Origin: Paenarthrobacter aurescens
GTDB lineage: Bacteria; Actinomycetota; Actinomycetes; Actinomycetales; Micrococcaceae
Assembly: GCF_025421775.1 (NCBI RefSeq)
Contig: NZ_JAOEFX010000010.1
Span: 1 to 64,000, forward strand
Reading direction: 5' to 3'
Length of the DNA: 64,000 nucleotides
Part shown: in pieces, positions 8,887 through 17,161 of the stretch
Position numbering within the stretch: position 1 is the first letter of the stretch
Layout: the number at the start of each line of letters is the position of its first letter
Program-made: the position numbers and the translations under genes
The notes under the pieces: generated by a model
The model's input: only the letters and a program-made list of their open reading frames with translations
Databases searched by the model: none
Told to the model about the DNA's origin: nothing

Positions 8887-9888
8887 CTAGTCTTTGCTGC
8901 TGAAGGCGGCGTCGAAGGAGGTCTGCGAGGCGGGGAAGTCGAACTTCTTCAGCGCCGCGAGGGCTTCGGGGGCGCCGTGGAGGCGGTCCATGCCGGCGTC
9001 TTCCCATTCAACGGAGATGGGTCCGTTGTAGCCGATGGCGGTCAGGGCACGGAAGGACGATTCCCAGGGCACGTCACCGCGCCCGGCGGAGACGAAGTCC
9101 CAGCCGCGGCGGGGGTCACCCCACGGCAGATGCGAGCCCATGACGGTGTTCCGGCCGGTGGGGCGCAGCTTGGTGTCCTTGCAGTCCACGTGGTAGATCC
9201 GGTCCTTGAAGTCCCAGATGAAGGAGACCGGGTCGATGCCCTGCCACATGAAGTGGGACGGGTCCCAGTTAAGGCCGAACGCTTCCCGGTGGCCGATCGC
9301 TTCGAGGGTCCGGACGGTGGTCCAGTAGTCGTAGGCGATCTCGCTCGGGTGGACTTCGTGGGCGAAACGGACCCCGCATTCGTCGAAGACGTCCAGGATG
9401 GGGTTCCAGCGGTCGGCGAAGTCCTGGTAGCCGGCCTCGATGACCTGCTCGGGGACGGGCGGGAACATCGCGACGTATTGCCAGATGGAGGAACCGGTGA
9501 ACCCGACCACGGTGTCCACACCGAGCGCGCGGGCGAGGCGGGCGGTGTGTTTCATTTCCTCGGCGGCGCGTTGGCGGACTCCTTCGGGTTCCCCGTCGCC
9601 CCAGACCTTGGAGCCGACGATGGCTTCGTGGCGGAAGTCGATGGGGTCATCGCAGACGGCCTGGCCCTTGAGGTGGTTGGAGATGGCCCAGACCTTCAGG
9701 TTGTACTTCTCCAGGATGGCGAGTTTGGACTCGACGTAGCCGGGTTCGTCCCAGCGCCAGGCGTCCAGGTGGTCTCCGGAGACGGCGATTTCCAGGCCGT
9801 CGTAGCCCCAGCCCGAGGCAAGGCGCGCGACTTCCTCGAAGGGGAGGTCGGCCCACTGGCCGGTGAACAGGGTGAACGGGCGGGGCAT
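8887..9888 (-). CDS. Xylose-isomerase-like TIM-barrel protein (sugar isomerase/epimerase family)
   Basis: A 333-aa member of the AP-endonuclease-2/xylose isomerase-like superfamily, cytoplasmic and probably metal-dependent. Candidate metal or proton-transfer residues are seen in the usual strand ends: AHEVHPSEIA, NWDPSHFMWQ, HVDCKDTKL and SVEWEDAGMD. Members with this layout catalyse isomerisation, epimerisation or, in 3-keto-glycoside pathways, beta-elimination and hydration. The gene is 1 bp after a Gfo/Idh dehydrogenase and 12 bp before the beta-propeller gene. A role as eliminase or hydratase acting on a 3-keto sugar is the best guess but is inferred from neighbours. Confidence 0.82.
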   Translation of the reverse strand: MPRPFTLFTGQWADLPFEEVARLASGWGYDGLEIAVSGDHLDAWRWDEPGYVESKLAILEKYNLKVWAISNHLKGQAVCDDPIDFRHEAIVGSKVWGDGEPEGVRQRAAEEMKHTARLARALGVDTVVGFTGSSIWQYVAMFPPVPEQVIEAGYQDFADRWNPILDVFDECGVRFAHEVHPSEIAYDYWTTVRTLEAIGHREAFGLNWDPSHFMWQGIDPVSFIWDFKDRIYHVDCKDTKLRPTGRNTVMGSHLPWGDPRRGWDFVSAGRGDVPWESSFRALTAIGYNGPISVEWEDAGMDRLHGAPEALAALKKFDFPASQTSFDAAFSSKD

Positions 9889-9889
9889 G

Positions 9890-11089
9890 TCAGGCTCCTT
9901 CAGTGGTGGTGTGAAGTTGGATCAGTGAGCTTTTGGCGGCCGCGGATTCTTCCACGGCTGCGAGGATGTGCTGGACGGTGAGGCCTTCCTCGAACGACGG
10001 CGACGGCGCCTCACCGGCCGCAATGGCAGTCAGGAAGTCCCGGATCTGGTGCGTGAAGGTGTGTTCCCATCCGATGATGTGGCCCTGCGGCCACCACGCT
10101 TCCATGTAGGGGTGCTCGGGTTCATTGACCAGGATCCGCCGGAACCCCTGCTCGCGGACCGGCACGGTAGCGTCCATGAAGCCGAGTTCGTTCAGCGCTT
10201 CGAGGTCGAAGAGGATGGTGCCCTTGTCGCCGTAGATTTCGAGTTTGAGGGAGTTCTTCTGGCCCGTCGCCACACGGGAAACCTCAACTGAGGCGATTGC
10301 TCCGGAGGCGAGGGTCAGCGTGGCCCAGGCGGCGTCGTCGACCGTGACATCTTCGAGCCCGCTTGCGGAACCACTAGTGCCGGGGCGGCGGTCCACGAAG
10401 GTGTGCAGGCGGCCCGAGACTTCGGTGACGGCATCGCCCAAGAGGAACAGGACCTGGTCGATGGCGTGCGAGGCGATGTCGCCCAGCGCGCCGGAACCGG
10501 CGGTTTCCTTTCGGAGCCGCCAGGTCATGGGGGCTTCGGCGTCGGAGAGCCAGTCCTGCAGATAGGCTGCGCGGACGTGCCGGACGGTCCCGAGCCGTCC
10601 TTCGGCGATGAGTTCCTTGGCGAGGGCGAGGGCAGGGACGCGGCGGTAGTTGAAGCCGATCATCGACTGGACCCCGTTGGCCCGAGCGGAGGCGGCTGCG
10701 GCCACCATCAATTCGGCCTCGCCCAGGGTGTTGGCCAGCGGCTTCTCTACCAGCACGTGCTTGCCGGCCTCGAGAGCGGCGATGGCGATTTCGGCGTGCA
10801 TCCAGCCCGGGGCGCAGATATCGATGATGTGGATGTCGTCGCGTTCAATCACGGAACGCCAGTCGGTGGCGGACTCTGCCCAGCCGTACTTGGCTGCTGC
10901 CTCGGCCACCTGGGTGGCGTCCCGGCCCACGAGCACTTTCTGCTCGAAGGCCGGGACGTCGAAGAAACTGGCCACGTTCCGCCACGCATTCGAGTGGGCC
11001 TTACCCATGAAGGCGTAGCCGATGGCGGCCACGCCGAGTGGTTGATGCGCCTGGGAAGGGTGGTCCGATGGGTGGGCGGGGGTGGTCAT
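9890..11089 (-). CDS. Gfo/Idh/MocA-family dehydrogenase, levoglucosan-dehydrogenase-like
   Basis: Dehydrogenase of 399 aa. The cofactor loop reads GVAAIGYAFMGKAHS, a variant of GxGxxG, and the catalytic region VLVEKPLANT. The segment FNYRRVPALALAK, the AAYLQDW motif and the GSGALGDIASHAIDQ helix are features I associate with levoglucosan dehydrogenase and close Gfo/Idh relatives from Arthrobacter and Pseudarthrobacter. Levoglucosan dehydrogenase oxidises C3 of the anhydrosugar to the 3-keto form with NAD+. In this locus it would provide the first step. The exact substrate (levoglucosan, another glucoside or a polyol) cannot be read from the sequence. Confidence 0.85.
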   Translation of the reverse strand: MTTPAHPSDHPSQAHQPLGVAAIGYAFMGKAHSNAWRNVASFFDVPAFEQKVLVGRDATQVAEAAAKYGWAESATDWRSVIERDDIHIIDICAPGWMHAEIAIAALEAGKHVLVEKPLANTLGEAELMVAAAASARANGVQSMIGFNYRRVPALALAKELIAEGRLGTVRHVRAAYLQDWLSDAEAPMTWRLRKETAGSGALGDIASHAIDQVLFLLGDAVTEVSGRLHTFVDRRPGTSGSASGLEDVTVDDAAWATLTLASGAIASVEVSRVATGQKNSLKLEIYGDKGTILFDLEALNELGFMDATVPVREQGFRRILVNEPEHPYMEAWWPQGHIIGWEHTFTHQIRDFLTAIAAGEAPSPSFEEGLTVQHILAAVEESAAAKSSLIQLHTTTEGA

Positions 11090-11110
11090 GTTCTTGTTCC
11101 TCGCTGATTC

Positions 11111-12232
11111 TTAGAGACTTGCTGTTTCGGGCGCCCAGTCCTCAGGGACGGCAGCCGAAGCAGGGGCGTTGCTGGTGACATCCACGAACGAGCCCGATTC
11201 CACGGACTCTGCGATCGAGACCATGCTGTCCAGCACGTGGTAGGCAAGGTCGCCCGTGGCCCGATGTGCAGTGCCGGAACGCAAGGCGCGGGCCATGTCC
11301 AGCACACCCAGGCCGCGGCCGTTGGCCGGCCCGGTGGCAGGGATGATCTCGGGTTCTTCCGCGCCGGGACGCCACAGCTTCAGGTCGCCGTCGAAATAGT
11401 TCGGATCCGGCAGGGACAGCGTAGCCTCCGAGCCGGTGATCTCCACGAATCCCATCCGCAGGCGCGGCGACTCAAACGAGAACACGCTGTGCGAGGACTG
11501 GCCGCCCTCGAACTGCGCCATCGCGGACACGTGCGTGGGGACCTCGACGGCGAATTCCTCGCCGGCTTTGGGACCGGAACCAATAATGCGGGTCGCCTTG
11601 GCCGAGGAGCCGACGGCGGCCACCTTGCGGATCGACCCAAAGGTCTGGATCAGTGCCGTGAGGTAGTACGGGCCCATGTCGAACAGCGGACCGGCACCGT
11701 GCTGGAACAGGAAAGCCGGGTTCGGGTGCCAGGATTCCGGGCCGGGGGTCTGGAACGTGGTCATGCCGGTCAGCGGAGTACCGATGTCGCCGCGCTCGAT
11801 GATGCGGCGGGCTGTCTGCAGGCCAGCGCCCAGGAACGTGTCCGGGGCGGTGCCAAGGCGGATGCCGGCGGCGTCAGCGGCCTTGAGCAACCCAAGTCCG
11901 GACTCGCGATCCAACGAGAAGGGCTTCTCGGTCCAGACGTGCTTGCCTGCGTTGACTGCAGCCGTGGCCACCTCGACGTGCGCGGCCGGGATGGTCAGGT
12001 TGACGATGATTTCGACGTCGGGATGGTTCAGTGCCAGCTCAGGGGCACCGAACTCCGGGATGCCGTATTCCTTGGCGCGTGCCTCGGCGGCATCGACGAA
12101 GAGGTCGGCGATCACCAGGACCTTGACGTCAGGGAAGACTGTGAGGTTGTCCAGGTACTGCTTGCTGATGTTGCCCGCGCCGATGACTGCGACGCCCACA
12201 GGGCCTTTGCGGGTGGATGGTGCGAAGCTCAT
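11111..12232 (-). CDS. Gfo/Idh/MocA-family oxidoreductase
   Basis: NAD(P)-binding dehydrogenase of 373 aa with an N-terminal Rossmann fold starting VGVAVIGAGNISKQYLDNL and the catalytic motif TEKPFSLD. The C-terminal alpha/beta domain carries the family helix around GPLFDMGPYYLTALI, which usually supplies a catalytic His or Tyr. The start overlaps the upstream isomerase gene by 4 bp (ATGA). It is one of several paralogues in the same operon, and divergence between them suggests they act on different pathway intermediates, for example one oxidising the substrate and another reducing a 3-keto sugar. Confidence 0.87.
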   Translation of the reverse strand: MSFAPSTRKGPVGVAVIGAGNISKQYLDNLTVFPDVKVLVIADLFVDAAEARAKEYGIPEFGAPELALNHPDVEIIVNLTIPAAHVEVATAAVNAGKHVWTEKPFSLDRESGLGLLKAADAAGIRLGTAPDTFLGAGLQTARRIIERGDIGTPLTGMTTFQTPGPESWHPNPAFLFQHGAGPLFDMGPYYLTALIQTFGSIRKVAAVGSSAKATRIIGSGPKAGEEFAVEVPTHVSAMAQFEGGQSSHSVFSFESPRLRMGFVEITGSEATLSLPDPNYFDGDLKLWRPGAEEPEIIPATGPANGRGLGVLDMARALRSGTAHRATGDLAYHVLDSMVSIAESVESGSFVDVTSNAPASAAVPEDWAPETASL

Positions 12233-12990
12233 GCTTGCACTCCTTCGGCTGCCTCTGCGCTGGCTGCGGCGGTCAGGTAGTTCAGGCTTTCCGTGATGCC
12301 TTGGAAGATGTCGCCGGAGTAGTCGTCAAACTCCACCACACCTACTTCCAGGGACTTGGCAGCAGCGATGACGTCCAGCACAGGGATGGTGCCCTGGCCC
12401 GCGGGCTGCTGAGCCTTGGTATCGGTGTTGCCCGGGCCGTCCTTGATGTGGATGAGCTTCACGCGGTCACCCAGGCGGGCCAGGAGTTCCACGGGATCCT
12501 GGCCACCGACGGCAACCCAGTACGTGTCTACCTCGAGTACGAGCTCCGGATCCAGCAGTCCTTCGAAGTACTCCAGCGCGGTCGTGCCCTCGATGGTGGA
12601 CTCCAGCTCCCAGGCGTGGTTGTGGTAACCCACACGGATGCCATACTCAGCACCCTTCTTCGCTGCGGCGTTGAGCTTGGCTGCCGTGCCCTGGATGGTT
12701 TCGGCGTCCTGCCAGTGCTCGGCCGGGAGGAAGGGGTCGATCACGGTGGTGATGCCCAGTTCCTTGGCGGCAGCGAAAATCGCGTCCTGGTCCTGTGACA
12801 GGAGCGGGGCGTGGCCGGAAGGAGCGGTCAGGCCGTTTTCCTTCAAAGCCTTGCCGAGTTCCTTGGCGGTGGCCACGAAGTTGTACGGTTCAACCTGCGT
12901 GTAGCCGATCTCGGCTACCTTCTTGATGGTTCCAGGCAGGTCCTCCTGGATGGCGTTGCGGAGGGTGTACAGCTGGAGTGAGTAAGACAT
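12229..12990 (-). CDS. Xylose-isomerase-like TIM-barrel protein (sugar isomerase/epimerase family)
   Basis: A 253-aa single-domain TIM barrel, shorter than the other family member in the locus. Metal-site candidates are found at strand ends: GYHNHAWELE, LEVDTYWVAVGG, HIKDGPG and VVEFDDY. The N-terminus SLQLYTLRNAIQED is the typical opening of this family. The pairing of two such barrels of different length with several Gfo/Idh enzymes matches the LgdB1/LgdB2 arrangement reported for levoglucosan breakdown (elimination, then hydration). It overlaps the next dehydrogenase by 4 bp and follows the ABC permeases after 57 bp. Confidence 0.85.
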   Translation of the reverse strand: MSYSLQLYTLRNAIQEDLPGTIKKVAEIGYTQVEPYNFVATAKELGKALKENGLTAPSGHAPLLSQDQDAIFAAAKELGITTVIDPFLPAEHWQDAETIQGTAAKLNAAAKKGAEYGIRVGYHNHAWELESTIEGTTALEYFEGLLDPELVLEVDTYWVAVGGQDPVELLARLGDRVKLIHIKDGPGNTDTKAQQPAGQGTIPVLDVIAAAKSLEVGVVEFDDYSGDIFQGITESLNYLTAAASAEAAEGVQA

Positions 12991-13047
12991 TGGGTTCCTT
13001 TTCGGGAGTGGGTTTTCCGGGAATTCAGGGACTTGGCGCCAGTCTAG

Positions 13048-13941
13048 TTAGCGCCCGGCAAGGGAGCCACCGATTCCGCCGACGCTGAAGTACTTGTTCA
13101 GTGCGGCGAAGACGATGATGGGCGGGAGCATCATGACGACGGCGAGGGCCATCACGGATGTCCAGTCTGTGGCGTTTTGCTGGAAGAAGGATTGGACGCC
13201 CATGGGGAGCGTGAAAATCTCATTGGAGCGGAGGAACACGATGGCTACGAGGTAGTCGTTCCAGGCCAGCAGGAAGGCGAAGATCGCGGTGGAGAGGATT
13301 CCTGGCAGTGAGTTCCGCAGGACCACCTTCGTGAACGATCCAAACACGGAGCAGCCATCAATCCAGGAAGCTTCTTCGAGGCTGATGGGGATGGAGTCGA
13401 AGTAGGCGGCCATCATCCAGGTGGCCACGGTCATGGTGGAGCCGACGTAGATGATGGTGATTCCCAGCAGGTTGTCCACCAGGCCCATGCCCGCAAACAG
13501 GATGAACAGTGGGACCACCGAGGTGATGATCGGCAGGGACTGCATGACGAAGAGCAGCAGGGAGTATCCGGAGACGGCTTTGCTGCGGCCGCGGGAGAGG
13601 ACGTAACCGGCGGGTGCGGCCACGGCCACGGAGACCACCACTGTGGAGAGTGTGGTGACCAGGCTGTTCTGCAACCAGGTGGCGGCGAGGGTTCCGTTGA
13701 AGACGTTGGCGAGATTCTCGAAGGTGAGCCCGGTGGCGGTGCTGTTGACGCCGGGCGTGAAGGCCAGGACCACGGTGACCATGATGGGGACCAGGACGAT
13801 CACGGTGATGGCCAGGATCAGGACGAACCGCCACCAGCGTCCGCGCATGCCGGCTTCGGAGAGGACGCGGCGGGTCTTGCCCGTGTCGGTGATGCCGAGG
13901 GCTGGGCCGGATTCGGGGTGGGCGTGAAGTACTGCGCTCAT
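13048..13941 (-). CDS. Sugar ABC transporter permease, MalG type
   Basis: Inner-membrane permease of the CUT1 carbohydrate importer family, 297 aa with six predicted helices (first at about 36-60). The cytoplasmic EAA loop is seen as EEASWIDGCSVFGSFTKVVL, which contacts the ATPase. It shares one base with the upstream MalF-type gene. No ATP-binding gene is present in the locus, so the importer probably uses a shared MsmK/MsmX-type ATPase encoded elsewhere, as is common for actinobacterial CUT1 systems. Confidence 0.93.
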   Translation of the reverse strand: MSAVLHAHPESGPALGITDTGKTRRVLSEAGMRGRWWRFVLILAITVIVLVPIMVTVVLAFTPGVNSTATGLTFENLANVFNGTLAATWLQNSLVTTLSTVVVSVAVAAPAGYVLSRGRSKAVSGYSLLLFVMQSLPIITSVVPLFILFAGMGLVDNLLGITIIYVGSTMTVATWMMAAYFDSIPISLEEASWIDGCSVFGSFTKVVLRNSLPGILSTAIFAFLLAWNDYLVAIVFLRSNEIFTLPMGVQSFFQQNATDWTSVMALAVVMMLPPIIVFAALNKYFSVGGIGGSLAGR

Positions 13942-14903
13942 TATTCGACGCTCGACTTTCGGATCTGGCGGTACAGGATGACGGAGATGACTACCAAGGT
14001 CATGGTCATGAGGAAGGCGATGGCCACGCCGGGGCCGGTGGCGAAGTCCTGGAAGACCGTGCGGTAGGCCAGTACCACCAAGGAGGTGGTGGCACTGACG
14101 GGACCGCCGCCAGTGAGCAGGTAAATGGTGGGGAAGTCATTGACGCAGAAGATCGTCATCAGGATCCACGAGATGTAAGTGGAACGGGCGATCAGCGGCA
14201 GGGTGATCTGGGTGAACTGCTGCCAGGGGGTGGCGCCGTCCATGCTGGCGGCTTCGTAGACGGTGGTGTCCACCGAGGCCAGGGCCGCGGAGATCATCAT
14301 CATCATGAAGGGGAAGCTGACCCAGACCTTGAAGACCATGACGGTGATGGAGGCGAGTGTCGGATCTGCCAGGAACAGCGGGGTTCCCAGGCCGAGTCCA
14401 CGGAAGATCGAGGGGATGAGGCTGTCCGGGGTGGCAACCAACCAGTTCCACGCGGTGGAGGAGACCACGATCGGCACCACCCACGGCAGGAGCAGCAGGA
14501 CCTTGAAGGTGTTTCCTGCAGGGATCTTGGTCCTCAACAGCAGGGCCAGGCCCAAGCCAACCAGCCAGGAGCCGAAGACGCCAACAATCGTGAACCACAG
14601 TGTGAACTGTGCAGCTTTCCAGAACGCGGGGGAGGACAGGACGTTGGCGAAGTTCTCGCCGCCTACGAAGTTGCCCGTCTGGAGGAGGTCGCCGTCGTGG
14701 GTTGCCTGGACTGCGGCGTGAATCAGCGGGTAGCCGTGAATCAGGACCAGCAGGATCACGGAAGGAAGCAGGAGCCAGAAGAAGGTCCGGGTGGTCTGGG
14801 CGCTGAGCTTGCTCTTCCGTTTTCCCGGGGATGCCCCCGAGCCGCCGGGGGCGAGCCCCCGGCGGGCCCGGGACAGGCCTGATGTTGCAGTAGTTGATGA
14901 CAT
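13941..14903 (-). CDS. Sugar ABC transporter permease, MalF type
   Basis: First permease of the CUT1 importer, 320 aa. A Ser/Gly/Arg-rich cytoplasmic tail (about residues 1-35) precedes six hydrophobic segments. The EAA loop appears as YEAASMDGATPWQQFTQITLP. The DNA for residues 8-30 is extremely GC-rich and contains G/C inverted repeats (around 14824-14872), which could fold in the mRNA near the start and tune translation. The gene starts 13 bp after the binding-protein gene and overlaps the MalG-type gene by 1 bp. Confidence 0.93.
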   Translation of the reverse strand: MSSTTATSGLSRARRGLAPGGSGASPGKRKSKLSAQTTRTFFWLLLPSVILLVLIHGYPLIHAAVQATHDGDLLQTGNFVGGENFANVLSSPAFWKAAQFTLWFTIVGVFGSWLVGLGLALLLRTKIPAGNTFKVLLLLPWVVPIVVSSTAWNWLVATPDSLIPSIFRGLGLGTPLFLADPTLASITVMVFKVWVSFPFMMMMISAALASVDTTVYEAASMDGATPWQQFTQITLPLIARSTYISWILMTIFCVNDFPTIYLLTGGGPVSATTSLVVLAYRTVFQDFATGPGVAIAFLMTMTLVVISVILYRQIRKSSVE

Positions 14904-14916
14904 GGCCAGTACCGTT

Positions 14917-16245
14917 CTACTTCTTCAGGACCGATTCGAGGCCGGACTGGAAAGCCTGCAGCGCGCTCTTGGCGTCTGCTGCCTGGCCGGTCAGGATCGA
15001 CTGGCTGAACTGGTTCAATGCCTGGCCGCCGTCGAGGGCTGCGAGGTTGGCGTTGAGGGTGCTGCCCTGGGAAGCGAAGGTCTTGGCGATGGGCTGCCAG
15101 TCCTTGACGATCTTGACGTTATTGGGATCGTCGGCAAATTCAGGGATCTCGGTGATGGACTTGAACACGGGGAGGGCGGACATGAGCTTCTGCTTCCACA
15201 GTTCCTTGAGCTGGCCCAGGTAGTAGACCAGGAACTCTTCGGAAGCTTCCTGTGAGGGGGTGTTCTTGTACATCATGATGTTGTTCGGGAACACGATGGT
15301 GGCTTTGTCACCGTGCGGGCCGGTGATGGGGTCGGCCACCAGCAGGTCGCCTGAGGTATCGCCAACTCGCTGCGGCACGTTGACCTGGAACAGGCCGAAA
15401 CCAGCCTTGCCGTCCTTCCACTGTGCGGACATGTTGTCAGTGGTGTAGCTGACGGCTGCGGGGTCCACGATGCCGTTGGAGACGAGTTCGCGGACGAATT
15501 CGATTGCCTCGACGTTGCGGTCGTTGAGCAGGTCCAGTTCGCCGTCCTTGTTCCAGACGCCGCCGCCGTTGTTGACCATCATCATGATCATGGAGTGGTT
15601 GCCGTAGTTGTTGCCTGAGCCTGCGCCGGTGGCGAAGCCGAACGCACCAAGCTTCTTCAATGCCTTGCCGGCTTCCAGCAGGGACGGCCAGTCGGTAGGC
15701 AGGGCCACGTTCGCCTTTTCGAACAGCGACTTCCGGTACCAGAACACGCGCATGTCCAGCTGCCACGGCACGGCGACATAGCCCTTGTCCGACTTGAACG
15801 GGTCCAGCACGCCGGGCAGGAAATCGTCGAACTGGCCATTCGACTTCAGCTTCTCAATGACCTTGTCCGCGTACGCGATTTGGCCCTGCTGCTCGAACTG
15901 GAAGGCCTGGAAACCGCCGCCGGTGGATACGGCAGGGCCGGTCTTGGACGCGATGGCCGAGGAGAACGTTTGGTAGAAGTTGTTCCACTGGATGATCTGG
16001 TAGTTGGCCTTGGCATTGTTCGCGCCGGAGAAGCCTTCGGCGATCTTCTTGGCGGAGTCGTTGTAGGCGGGCGTTGCCCATGGCATGTCCCAGAACTTGA
16101 CGGTTCCACCAGCGCCACCGCCTCCGCCTTGGGTGGCCGAGCCGCCGCCACAGGCGGCGAGGAGCGGCACCGAGGCCGCTGCTGCCGTCAGGCCCAGGAA
16201 ATTGCGGCGGGAGAAGGGACGGGTAGCTGCTGATTGAACATTCAT
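14917..16245 (-). CDS. Sugar ABC transporter, extracellular binding lipoprotein
   Basis: Family 1 extracellular solute-binding protein, 442 aa from the ATG at 16245. The signal region holds a twin-arginine pattern SRRNFLG (residues 12-18) and a lipobox LLAAC (Cys32), so the protein is probably exported folded and anchored as a lipoprotein. The mature part starts with a Gly/Ser linker and then GTVKFWDMPW. The reading frame is open further upstream, but the residues there look non-coding and the signal peptide fixes the start. A 115-bp gap separates it from the upstream gene, so a separate promoter is possible. It determines the specificity of the importer, but the ligand cannot be predicted. 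Confidence 0.93.
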   Translation of the reverse strand: MNVQSAATRPFSRRNFLGLTAAAASVPLLAACGGGSATQGGGGGAGGTVKFWDMPWATPAYNDSAKKIAEGFSGANNAKANYQIIQWNNFYQTFSSAIASKTGPAVSTGGGFQAFQFEQQGQIAYADKVIEKLKSNGQFDDFLPGVLDPFKSDKGYVAVPWQLDMRVFWYRKSLFEKANVALPTDWPSLLEAGKALKKLGAFGFATGAGSGNNYGNHSMIMMMVNNGGGVWNKDGELDLLNDRNVEAIEFVRELVSNGIVDPAAVSYTTDNMSAQWKDGKAGFGLFQVNVPQRVGDTSGDLLVADPITGPHGDKATIVFPNNIMMYKNTPSQEASEEFLVYYLGQLKELWKQKLMSALPVFKSITEIPEFADDPNNVKIVKDWQPIAKTFASQGSTLNANLAALDGGQALNQFSQSILTGQAADAKSALQAFQSGLESVLKK

Positions 16246-16360
16246 AGTGATTCCTTTCGGGACCGGCAACGCGAATTTGGCGTTGGTCTTCCGGTCCAGC
16301 TCAACTTTGAGGAGGGCAAACGGATACTGAATGGCTGGGTAGTGCAGTTGTGGTGGTGAT

Positions 16361-17161
16361 TCAGGTGAGGGTTGCGAGGGATTCCGACGTCGCGGCGAAT
16401 CGCTGCAGGTCGGAGGGTTTGGTGCCGGCATCGAGGTGTTCCTTGAGCCGGCGCCACGTGGCGCGGTGAGCGGATTCGTAGATCGTCGGGAGAAGCAGTT
16501 CGCCCTGCGGTCCGGTGACCTTGACCATTGCCGGCCAGGCAGCATGCGGTTCCGGCAGCGCGACGCTGACGCCGCCGTCGTCGGTCAAGAGCGTGATGGT
16601 GACGCCAGCGGGCCGGGCGCCGCTCGCGATGCCCTGCAAGGCAACCGGCGCACCGTTGGCGAGCACCGCCGTTGACGTGTAACCGTGCGGTCCGCGGGCC
16701 AGGACCCTGAGCTTCCCCAACGGTCCCGTCACGCGTACGACGGCGGCAAGATGGTCCGCGAGCAAGTCGCCGGTGTCGGTTCCCACCGGAGCGGTGGCCA
16801 CGGAGTCGAGGATGGCGGCGCGACCCACCATGGAACGGACTGCGTCCTCGGCGGCCGGGATGGCGGGGTTGGATGCCCAGCGCTGGTCGAGGACCACTGC
16901 CGCGCCGGCTTGTTGGGCCGCTGCCTGAAGTGAGTCGGTGTTCTCTGCTGCCGGGTTGACCACGACTACTCCGCGGGCGCCTGCGGTGACTGCTGTGGCA
17001 GCTTCCCCAGTCCAACCAGGCTGTCCTGCGATGACGACGACGTCGGCTGGGTTTTCGCCGACGGCCGGGCCGAAGGATTCGGGGAGGGAAGCCACGGCCA
17101 GCGCTACGGCGCCGGCTTCCCGGGCCTCAGGAGTGGCACGGACTGAGTATTGGCTGCTCAT
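16361..17161 (-). CDS. Cofactor-less Gfo/Idh-like protein of unknown function
   Basis: A 266-aa protein, not assigned to a named family. Its N-terminal half reads like the middle of a Gfo/Idh Rossmann domain: DVVVIAGQPGWTGEAATAV matches the usual strand plus H-A-x-x-A helix, and GARGVVVVNPAAENTDSL aligns with the segment that normally reads GKHVLVEKPxAxN. The glycine-rich NAD(P) loop and first strands are missing, and the catalytic Lys of EKP is absent (VNP instead). The C-terminal half (HGYTSTAVLANGAPVAL, then LLPTIYESAHRATWRRLKEHL) resembles the substrate domain. It overlaps an intact Gfo/Idh gene by 4 bp, so it may form a mixed complex or be a binding or regulatory paralogue. The relationship is inferred by eye. 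Confidence 0.7.
   Translation of the reverse strand: MSSQYSVRATPEAREAGAVALAVASLPESFGPAVGENPADVVVIAGQPGWTGEAATAVTAGARGVVVVNPAAENTDSLQAAAQQAGAAVVLDQRWASNPAIPAAEDAVRSMVGRAAILDSVATAPVGTDTGDLLADHLAAVVRVTGPLGKLRVLARGPHGYTSTAVLANGAPVALQGIASGARPAGVTITLLTDDGGVSVALPEPHAAWPAMVKVTGPQGELLLPTIYESAHRATWRRLKEHLDAGTKPSDLQRFAATSESLATLT

Noticed and set aside
7777-9981. Very long open frame (over 700 codons) on the plus strand
   Set aside because: It runs antisense to three recognisable genes of the sugar operon and has no family features; it is a high-GC shadow frame.
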